NCBI GenBank assembly: GCA_947652115.1 | Contig: OX393561.1 | Span: 26,727,356 to 26,791,355, forward strand | Reading direction: 5' to 3' | Length of the DNA: 64,000 nucleotides | Origin: Blastomussa wellsi | Lineage: Eukaryota; Cnidaria; Anthozoa; Scleractinia; Plerogyridae | Shown here: piece after piece, positions 55,495 to 64,000 of the stretch | Layout of the letters: each line of letters opens with the position of its first letter | How positions within the stretch are numbered: the first letter of the stretch is position 1 | Translations under genes and position numbers: made by a program | Notes under the pieces: model-generated | Told to the model about the DNA's origin: nothing | Database searches by the model: none | The model's input: only the letters and a program-made list of their open reading frames with translations

Positions 55495-56380
55495 CTTGTG
55501 CAGTTCTGCGGGATATTCAAGATCAACCGTGAGAATCCACCCGTTCTTTGTGCTCTCGTTTTTCTTGAGGATCTCCTACTCTGTGGGCACAACGCATTTC
55601 CATTTGAAATCTCTTTTGGGGAGGGGCTTGCTCATTGCCCATCCGTAAAGGTTGTTTGCGTCGAGATACATAATATGTTCAAGGTCTGTGAGTAACTCCA
55701 GCTTGACTCCCATCTTTTTCAAGAGCGCGTCCCAGCTCAGGACCAGCGACATGTAATAATTTGCCGGATCAAACCCGTACTGCTCTTGGCATAGGTTTCG
55801 GAAGTTCTCGAATACATCAGCCAGCAGGGCGACATCCGTTTTCACGTAAAGATTGTGATAGTCGCCCAGTGTTTTGCATTCGAAAGTTCTTCGGGATATT
55901 CAAGATCAACCGCAAGAATCCACCCGTTCTTTGCGCTCTCTTTTTTCTTGAGAATCTCCTGCTCTGTGGGCATAACGCGTTTCCATTTGAAAGGGGCTTT
56001 TTCATTGCCCATCCATAAAGGTTGTTTGCGTCGAGATACATACTATATTTTTTCGGTTTGCTGGGGTCATAGTCAGGCAGCAAGAGGTTGTTTGCCTTGG
56101 CGTACCTCTTGCTTACCATCGAGATTCCACCACGCATTCCTCTTTCCACGAAGAGATGCATTTCAAGGTCTGTGAGTAACTCAAGCTCGACTCCCATTTT
56201 TTTCAAGAGCGCGTCCCAGCTCAGGCCCAGCGACGTGCAATAATGTGCCGGATCTAACCCGTACTGCTCTTGGCATAGGTTTCGGAAGTTCTCGAATACA
56301 TCAGCCAGCAGGGCGACATCCGTTTTCACGTAAAGATCGTGATAGTCACCCAGCGTTTTGCATTCGAAAGCCTCCCAGAC
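55495..56380 (-). repeat. internal tandem duplication of the polymerase palm region
   Basis: 55495-55885 and 55886-56380 carry the same gene segment (both contain ATTCAAGATCAACCG, CATTGCCCATCC and TTTTCACGTAAAGAT). The left unit lacks about 150 bases between the end of the exonuclease region and motif A. Two motif A boxes result. Confidence 0.82.
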
Positions 56381-56785
56381 CCTCTGTGCGTGCGCGTAAT
56401 CGTCGTCCGATATGTGCTCGTCATTCAGTTTGCTGGAAAACTTGTCTTTGTCAGGCAGCCTTGTCTCGCTGAATCTCTCCCACGAGTCCATGTACTCGTA
56501 AGGGTAAATACCCTTTTTGTTAAGAAGTTCGCTGCCTTCTGAGATGTTTGATGTTATTTTTAATGACTCCTTTGGGGTTGCGCTTACAAGTGAATCAAGG
56601 CTTCCTTGCAGAAGGTTCAAGCTGTCAATGAAATGCAGATTCCCAACTGAAAATGTGATGTACTTTTCCATGTTGTTGGCGATGCATTTCACTTCTTTCT
56701 GCTGCTGACATCGCTTGCATAAGGTGGTGCGCATCGTAGCCCCTCAGGTTGTGAAATACAACTGGAATGGGTGCCGTCATGATGA

Positions 56786-58149
56786 TCTTTGCCCGAGAAA
56801 AAATTCTCAGCAGGTGCCGTAAACTGATGCCGCGGCAGGGGAGAGAAAGGTGTGTTACGTAGATGTCATTAAAGTAATTACCCTGAAACAATTTAATAAC
56901 CAGACATCATGAATCCGCATGGAACGTCTTTATCGAGCGTGAGGCAACGCGAGGCCATTCGAGACAACCATTTTGCCTATATTTTAGACATTTGATGTAG
57001 TTAAAAAATATACGATGTTTTAAAATGAATAAAATGCTGATTGCTACATCCTCACTAAATAATGCCAGATTTCTCATAGACTATATTTTTATACACTCCG
57101 TTGTGCTGCTTTATGTCTCTTTAATACCTTGATAAAGTTATTTTTGCTGAATGTTGAACAAGCACGCCATACTTAAAAGAACCTTCGGCAGCACGTCATT
57201 TTATTAAAACTGTCATATTTTTGCCCGATTTGCTTTGCCTCCAAGCAAGCGTCATATCACGGATTATGATAACCCGACAGTTGAAACAGTTGAAAAAGCC
57301 TGCCATGCGCGTTCTTCTATCTTCTATTCTTTCGAGGGTTACAAGTCCATTACTCGACCCTTGAAAGCATTGGTATGACCTCAAGAAGAAAATTTGTGGT
57401 GTCCGGCCGGCGGATTTTTTGAGAAACGAATTATTTAGGAGATTTTCCGACAAGATACGAAGTGTTGCAACCCGGGAACTTCAACAGGCAAATCGGCGTT
57501 TGCTGTTGTTGAGTTCAACAGAATGCCAAGTACCATCATCGTCGCTTCCACGTTCGGCTTAATTGCTGGCCTTATTCGTCAGAAAGGTATTCTACCACAC
57601 AGTCTCATCAATTTGCCACGTTTTCTGCCAATTGTTGGCCTGCTGAACTCCGATCGCCCGAAAGACATTTCTTTTGGCGGGAAAATCCACCAAAGCTCAG
57701 AGGAGCTCGGTTCCTCGCTCACTAAAAGAACAGCGAAGATAGACTTTCTTGAAATGCAGATGAAGGATCTCCAAGCTCGCTTTGCAGATTTCGAGTCGTT
57801 CATGGAAACAAGTTTGAACGTTTTATCCTTTTCCAATTTGTCTTTGCCATGTTGCTCCTCGATGCCGTTAAAATCATGCAGTTCCTCATGTAGTGTAAAC
57901 CCAACACTAACTGGTGTTGCATTTTTTAATTGGTGTTGCGTTTTTTAAAGGTAGAGGTCAGACTAAAATGGACTAGCTTTTGCCTTTAAATACAGACTAG
58001 GATGCTATTTGAATACCAGACCAGAAGTAAGTGCCTTTGTTTTTATTCATATATTTATATCATTCCTGACTAAGCATCTGGACAAAGTCACGTCATTATA
58101 ATTACTTCTCAGTGCACAACTTGAATCATTCTCATTTTGTTTCAACAGG
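56786..58149. other. intronic sequence right of Polinton B; one uncertain frame
   Basis: A 141-residue plus frame (57523-57948) includes a short coiled-coil-like part (EMQMKDLQARFADFESFME). I do not recognise it and cannot say if it is coding. The opposite strand is open over part of the same stretch. No other feature found. Confidence 0.3.
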
Positions 58150-58597
58150 TTCTAGCTCAGCATGGACTGTTGTTATCTAAAGGTTGAAACATGTACTTTT
58201 TAATCATTTGTGTTCTGTACTGATTTCTTCTCTCTTTTGGGCAGTCAGTCGAAACTGGCAGGACTTTTGTTCTGTCTCACTTGGGTAAACAGTCTATGAT
58301 GGACTGTTGTTATCTGAAGGCAGAACCTAATTTTTTTATCATTATTTTGCACTAATTTGTTCTGTCTCACTTGGGTAGTCAGTCTATGATGGACTGTTGT
58401 TATCTGAAGGCAGAACCTATTTTTTATCATTATTTTGCACTAATTTATTCTGTCTCACTTGGGTAGTCAGTCTATGATGGACTGTTGTTATCTGAAGGCA
58501 GAACCTAATTTTTTTATCATTATTTTGCACTAATTTGTTTTGTCTCACTTGGGAAGTCAGTCTATGATGGACTGTTGTTATCTGAAGGCAGAACCTA

Positions 58598-58630
<33 letters not shown>

Positions 58631-59066
58631 TTGCACTAATTTGTTTTGTCTTACTTGGGTAGTCAGACTATGATGGACTGTTGTTATCTGAAGGCAGAAC
58701 CTAATTTTGTTATCATTATTTTGCACTAATTTGTTCTGTCTCACTTGGGTAGTCAGTCTATGATGGACTGTTGTTATCTGAAGGCAGAACCTAATTTAAT
58801 TTTTGTATCATTATTTTGCACTAATTTGTTCTGTCTCACTTGGGTAGTCAGTTCTTGATGGACTGTTGTTATCTGAAGGCAGAACCTAATTTTTATTATT
58901 ATTTTGCACTAATTTGTTCTGTCTCACTTGGGTAGTCAGTCTATGATGGACTGTTGTTATCTGAAGACAGAACCTAATTTTTTTATCATTATTTTGCACT
59001 AATTTGTTTTGTCTCACTTGGGTAGTCAGTCTATGATGGACTGTTGTTATCTGAAGGCAGAACCTA

Positions 59067-59123
<57 letters not shown>

Positions 59124-59570
59124 TTGCACTAATTTGTTTTGCCTCACTTGGGTAGTCAGACTATGATGGACTGTTGTTATCTGAAGGCAGAACCTAATTT
59201 TTATTATTATTTTTATTTTGTACTAATTCGTTCTGTCTCACTTGGGTAGTCAGTCTATGATGGACTGTTGTTATCTGAAGGCAGAACCTAATTTTTTTAT
59301 CATTATTTTGCACTAATTTGTTCTGTCTCACTTGGGAAGTCAGTCTATGATGGACTGTTGTTATCTGAAGACAGACCCTAATTTTTTTATCATTATTTTG
59401 CACTAATTTGTTCTGTCTCACTTGGGTAGTCAGTCCATGATGGACTGTTGTTATCTGAAGGCAGAACCTAATGTTTTTAATCTTTGCACTAATTTGATCT
59501 GTTATTTGGGTAGTCAATCCATAATGGACTGTTGCTTTCTGAAAGCTGAATCTAATATTAATTTTTATCA
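58150..59570. repeat. minisatellite, ~88-92 base units, about 14 copies
   Basis: Each unit contains TCTCACTTGGGTAGTCAGTC, GATGGACTGTTGTTATCTGA, GGCAGAACCTAAT and TTTTGCACTAATTTGTT. In two spacers the AT part has grown into ATT repeats (about 58596-58630 and 59067-59122). Units at both ends are more diverged. Long minus frames here are repeat shadows. Confidence 0.95.
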
Positions 59571-61170
59571 AAAATGATTTTTTGTCTTTGTCATTGCCCC
59601 TAAAATTGTAAACGGTAGTGGTAGGCCAAGTTATGCATCAGACATTTACTTGTTGAACAAAATTGTCTTAGCCGTATTGGATTTGCTTCCTACAGCAACT
59701 TCAAGGTCGCTATTATAAAGGGTAACAAAAAGTGCACTTTGCGAAGAACCCAATGAACGCCCCTCTTTGAAGGATATGTTGGCTGCGCTCTGAATTACTG
59801 GACCGGCATTACCATCGTGAACATTCAGGGTGGCTTAGCAAATATGTGGTTAACAACGTCGCTTGCGAGTTGCTTAATTTGGCTTTATGTGTTTTAGACG
59901 TTTCAGTAAATTGAAATCGTAATTTGCGATAAGAAGGCCAGTCATAGGCCACCAACTGAATTGTATTCTGTGAGAATTAATGCATGTTTTCGCGCTGAAG
60001 GAAATGTTATGAAATGTTAACTGCGTTTTTATGAATAGTGGGACTTCGCAAGTACACGCATGTAATGAATTAGGAAAACGTCGCTTGTGAAGTTGCTTTA
60101 TTTGGCTCTGTGTCTTTAAGCTTTCGAAGGCCAGTCATTTGAAAGTCCTTTTAGATTTTAGGCCACCAATTGAATTGTGTTCTGCAAGAATGAATGAATG
60201 TTTTCGCTAAAGGAAATGTTGGCTGGCTGCACACTAAATAAATATCACAATCGCGAACATTCAGCTGGCTCACTGAAGAAACTTATCAGTTACCAGTTCA
60301 TGCAATTATTATTACAGAATTTTTTCCCAGATTCACTCCTTGACAACCAAAATCAGTGTAATGACAGATGTAATACCCTATCCTGTATAACAATAATAAT
60401 TATTATTATTATTGTGTTACACAAGTGTTTACTTTTCATCTGTTTGGATGGGACATACATGTAAATCAAATGAGCAGCTGGTATCTTCTGTGCCCTCCCA
60501 TTGGCTATTATAGCTGAAACATAGTCCTGATTGTATTTGATAGCCCTGTGAGTAACTATTTGGTGATGGATGTACACTTCAGTGGTTATGGCTAAAACTT
60601 ATTCACCTCAACATAATATTATAATTGTGCTGTATTTTATTTTTGCAGGTCCTGCAGTTGGCCAAGTGGTATCAGACAGAAACCAACATATACCATAAAG
60701 TGAAACATAAAATAAATTTGAAATCCATTTTATCCCTGTTTATTTTGTATTGTCTTTATGTTACTGAATCATCTTAATTTCAACCCACACCTTTTGACAG
60801 TTTACAGTGGAAAGCTCAGTGTGTAGTTTTGCGGGATAATTTCTGTCAGATTTTGATTTGGTTAGTCTGTAAATTAATTCAAAGTACTGTGTGACTGGAA
60901 AATATAACTATCATTCAATTCACTTTCCCTCCTTTTCATTGGCCCAGACCCTACCACATGTCTTACAAATAACTGCCTATGAATAATGGTCTGCTCATGC
61001 GCATTAGAATCCAACAGTGATTTTGCTATAAATAAGAATCTGCTCATGTGTGGTTGTATTTGATTCCAAGAAAAAATGCCAGCTTGTTTTCCAGACGTGT
61101 GGGAGAGCTTGTGTTGTCTAGTATTGAATTGTCACATGGTTTTTAAGGTGACCGCTGACCAGGTAGTGGT
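59571..61170. other. intronic sequence, no gene supported
   Basis: A short pair of similar blocks (TAATGAATTAGGAAAACGTCGCTTG / AACAACGTCGCTTGCGAG with GGCCAGTCAT and GGCCACCAA-TTGAATTGT) at about 59850-59970 and 60060-60180 suggests an old duplication. AATAATAATTATTATTATT at 60390. Confidence 0.45.
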
Positions 61171-61613
61171 TTTTAAAGTGCACCAAACCCCAAAATATTT
61201 TTTTCGCTAAAATGAACCTTCGAAAAGCATTGTACCTTTTGTTTCTTCTGTTTACCAAATTCTGACTACTGTATTTATAGCATTCAAAAGTTATGAAAAA
61301 CTTTGCATCATTTGTACCATGACTGAGTAAGAAGAGACGTGGGTCTATTCCCGATATGACATCACAAACTGATTTGCGTACATGTTTACAAAGACTTGAT
61401 GCCATGCAAATCAGTTTGTGACATCAAAACGGTTATAGACCCACGCCCCTTCTGACTCGGTCATGGAACAAATGATACACAGTTTTTCTTAACTCTTCAA
61501 TGCTATAAATAGTCAGAATTTGGTAAAAAGGAGAAACAAAATGTGCAATGCGTTTCAAAGTGGTGCAAAGGTTTATTTTAGCGAAAACATCATTTGGGGT
61601 TAGGAGCACTTTA
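61171..61613. mobile_element. foldback MITE, ~440 bases
   Basis: Left arm TTAAAGTGCACCAAACCCC ... GACATCACAAACTGATTTGC pairs with right arm GCAAATCAGTTTGTGACATC ... GGGGTTAGGAGCACTTTAA, with a centre near 61393. Ends read TTAAAGTGC / GCACTTTAA. Confidence 0.88.
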
Positions 61614-61943
61614 AATAGATTGGAGGCTCAAGCTGTACCCTTTTCAGTCTGCTGCATAGTTTATAGTTTATAGTATGTTTTTCATCCTCAGCAGAATTCT
61701 GTCATTGGAATAGAAGGTTCAACTATGGAATCTCTCATATATAGTAGTTGCATAAAAAGGCAGTAACTTCATTGAAAGCAATTTTTGTGAGGGCATTTTC
61801 ACAAATTATCTTAAAAGAACCTCACCACCAAAGCTCCGCTTTTAGGCTTGGCTAAATCTATACATTAGTTATTACAGGGGGATGGCATATAGTGGGTGTC
61901 GTACAGATAGGCATCCACAAAAATTATGAAAGTTTCCACAAAC
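61614..61943. other. intronic sequence next to the D2HGDH exon
   Basis: Nothing recognised besides the 5' splice site at 61943. Confidence 0.45.
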
Positions 61944-62001
61944 CTGTATTGTCTTTTTGCAACGGGGAAAGACAATCAAGTATAGTGCCATCTGGAAGAA
62001 C
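61944..62001 (-). CDS. D2HGDH: D-2-hydroxyglutarate dehydrogenase exon (first seen)
   Basis: Minus-strand exon of 58 bases between TTCAG and GTTTGT. It reads VLPDGTILDCLSPLQKDNT plus one base of a Gly codon, the strand-turn segment just before the [16 protein letters not shown] block of the family. Phase 1 exit fits the 27148-27236 exon exactly. Earlier exons (with the PGGNTG and NAGG motifs) were not found between 62002 and 64000. Confidence 0.88.
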
Positions 62002-63700
62002 CTGAAGGGATAAAAAAACAAGAAATCAGTAATCCATGGTTACTACTGTTATGGAGAGCAAGTTAACCAGAATTCTAGATTGTTCTGTTTTGCAATATAT
62101 AATTAATATTAGAAAATTCAACTAAATAATGTTGTTTTGACATAATGTGATACAAACAAAGGATATTACATGGCCGCATGGAGATAAGAAATGTCTCTTC
62201 GAGTGTTGAAAAGTATTTCATGAGTGAAGGCAGTGAATGAGTGAAAATTAATATTCTTCAACATGAGAAAGGAAATTTCATATCTCTAAGTGGCCACGAA
62301 ATATTATATTTAAATATAATATCACCACCAACACCAATGAAATTCCAAACCTTTCCACCTTTGCTGCAAAAGGAACGATTTAATACATAACTATAGCAAT
62401 CTTCACGAGTGAAGATATCATGTTTTCTTGCGAAAGCTCACCTGGTATTTCACTACTGTTTATATAATAAATAGTCTTGTTATATAGCTGGAATTTTTTC
62501 CCAAATAGCGCACACTCTCATTGGCTACTTTGAGGTCACACGACATCTAACAATAAAAAAAACTGTTTCCTGCCGAAAGTCTTTGAGTGGGCAAAAATAT
62601 GCAAAATCTACGATTTATTCATACAAATACACGTTTGGAGTTTTTTTGCATTCCGTGACACCGCTATTCATGAATAACAAAGTTGCAGTCAGTGTTTGGA
62701 AAACCGCAGACTGTGGACTGCACTGATTAATTCTCAGCCAAAACATTAGAAAATCGGCAAGTAGTAGCAGTAGCCAAACAATGACAAACATCAAGACAAG
62801 AATGGCAAATATAATTTCCTTGTCGCCCAACAAATGTAAACAAACTAACGCAGCAAACGAACATGCAAGCTAAAATGCCAACATAAAATTCATGATTACA
62901 AAGACTGTCACAACGCCAATCGAAATCTGCTGTTATATATTCGCAGCAGGAGTTGTACAATCTTCGCTACAAGGTTCTTTTTGGATAACAATAAGGCTGA
63001 TTTGAACAGTAGAGCATCACAACTCTGTACTCTGCACGGCATCTGTTTCCTAGAAAACACACCAGCAGTAGGCAGGCTTCTGATGTTCTGGATAGTAATG
63101 GATCCTTCGGAGAAGGCTGCTTTGAATGCTTTGATGATAACAAAGGCATGCTTCTGCATTTATTAGATTTCTGACAACAAATGACGTGACGTAGCTTGTT
63201 TTTCGCTCCTGCTGTGGGGCAGCCAAATCGGTGTCGCAACTTCGTTCCAAGTTGAGCCGACCCATAAAATGTCGCTCAAGACTGGATTAGGACTGTGTTC
63301 GTAGAACGCAATGAACACCGAACAAACACCTTGTTGACGTTTGTCAGCTTTTATGAGTTTTATCCTAACACAAGAAAAAAAGCGGTGATCACGTGCAATT
63401 GATTGGAAATTATTTAGCATAAAACAAGCCAGATGACAGAAACACACAGAGGTAAGAAATATTTTTAGCTACAATTTGAAGACCACACCTTTGTTCTTTT
63501 TAATCAAAATTAGCAGCAAATTTGAGAAATGAAGTAAAGCATATGAGATAATTCATAATATGAACTGCAGATGTAGATGAAAGTGAGAGATGATCATCGC
63601 AGTAAATTTCCAATTTCTCACTTTCAAATTAGAGAAACTTAATGCAAAGCGTACAGATAAAAGTTTTGAATGAAGTTGGAAGGCTTGTAATACGGCATTC
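62002..63700. other. intronic or intergenic sequence with a MITE-like block
   Basis: About 62170-62500 looks like a dispersed cnidarian repeat (TGTTGAAAAGTATTTCATGAG and an AT-rich ATATTATATTTAAATATAAT). 62908-63180 has overlapping open frames on both strands of about 85 residues with no recognisable motif. Confidence 0.4.
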
Positions 63701-63737
63701 TATCATTTGCATAACTTGAGACGCATTAAGTAATACC

Positions 63738-64000
63738 TATCAAGGGATTTTTTAATTACTTTGGTTCACGCTTTTATAACTAGCTGTCTTGACTATTGTA
63801 ATGGTTTATTGTTTGGCTTACCAAAGGCGCAGATCGCTAAATTACAGCGTGTACAAAATGCAGCAGCTAGACTTATTCTGGGCATCGGAAAGTTTTCTTA
63901 CATTACACTGGCACTTTACGAGCTGCACTGGCAGTTGGTTTCTTTGCGTATTGATTATAAGATTTTACTTTTGACTTTTAAATGTATTTATGGCCTAGCA
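63738..64000 (+). mobile_element. LINE reverse transcriptase tail, cut by the window edge
   Basis: Plus-strand reading near 63790-64000, with one phase different from the open frame at 63789, gives [32 protein letters not shown] and [20 protein letters not shown], the thumb-side end of CR1-like reverse transcriptases. Continues beyond the window. Confidence 0.9.

Larger units (their letters stand above)
45715..56785. mobile_element. Polinton/Maverick element, copy B, truncated
   Basis: Colinear with copy A: conserved membrane-anchored protein, coiled-coil gene (minus), capsid, ATPase, five small genes, integrase, then polymerase (minus). The right side stops inside the polymerase gene at about 56785, so the N-terminal part and the right end are gone. 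The left limit is taken from the minus-strand gene at 45733 and is uncertain. Most genes carry several breaks. Confidence 0.85.
53966..56785 (-). pseudogene. family B DNA polymerase, Polinton B, 5'-truncated
   Basis: Begins at IPVVFHNLRGYDAH (about 56785); the N-terminal 430 or so codons are absent. The exonuclease/palm part is open at 56734-55900 with motif A YLDANNLYGWAM intact. Then come a tandem duplication of the same region (55495-55885), motif B region (about 55140-55240), a LINE insertion (54547-55027) and motif C near 54430-54460, damaged by a 4-base deletion. The natural C-terminus is present (54298-53966). Confidence 0.82.

Noticed and set aside
57773..57782. AAGCTCGCTT as another hairpin-core site
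   Set aside because: Not within a palindrome; a single 10-base match in 64 kb is within chance.
58245..59571. Minus frames reading repeats of FCLQITTVHHRL
   Set aside because: They are translations of the minisatellite; unit lengths vary and the frame changes between units.
62908..63180. First exon of D2HGDH or another host gene
   Set aside because: Open on several frames but no family motif, and the essential D2HGDH blocks before the exon at 61944 are not seen here.

Overview
The window is nuclear DNA of an animal, most likely an anthozoan cnidarian (coral or sea anemone; inferred from the mix of Polinton, LINE, BEL/Pao and Penelope families and the AT-rich intronic sequence). No tRNA, rRNA or bacterial features were seen. 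The only clear host gene is on the minus strand: three consecutive exons of a D-2-hydroxyglutarate dehydrogenase (D2HGDH) homologue at 61944-62001, 27148-27236 and 26704-26797. Reading phases and splice sites agree across them, so 27237-61943 is one intron of about 34.7 kb, and the DNA left of 26704 is probably the next intron.

Region by region: 1 to about 13150 is a large, mostly complete Polinton/Maverick (adintovirus-like) endogenous element, copy A. It carries a penton-like fragment, a hydrophobic protein, a Cys-rich protein, an unassigned conserved protein, a pVI-like coiled-coil protein, the major capsid protein, the packaging ATPase, five small genes, an rve integrase and a protein-primed type DNA polymerase B. 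Four long hairpins with a shared loop core lie at its left part and right end. 13766-26303 is a nest of retroelements: a gypsy fragment, a LINE split by a 3.5 kb foldback element that itself carries a hAT-like element, two opposed gypsy fragments, and a BEL/Pao element with LTRs sitting inside one gypsy.

Inside the big D2HGDH intron are: a decayed polymerase B of a second Polinton lineage (27890-32480), a Penelope-like piece, LINE tails, a full-length hAT-like non-autonomous element, a tandem repeat, a spliced CxC-cluster gene fragment followed by a Crypton-type tyrosine recombinase gene (38875-42271), a LINE reverse transcriptase relic, a second tandem repeat, then Polinton copy B (about 45715-56785), colinear with copy A but truncated and more damaged. 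The right flank holds a minisatellite of about 90 bp units, a foldback MITE and the start of another LINE.

Copies A and B share gene order, convergent and divergent gene pairs and short AT-rich motifs just before the start codons, which helps separate real genes from shadows. Both are disabled: their polymerases are damaged at different catalytic sites, and both capsid genes are broken. Several small structural-cluster genes in copy A remain fully open.
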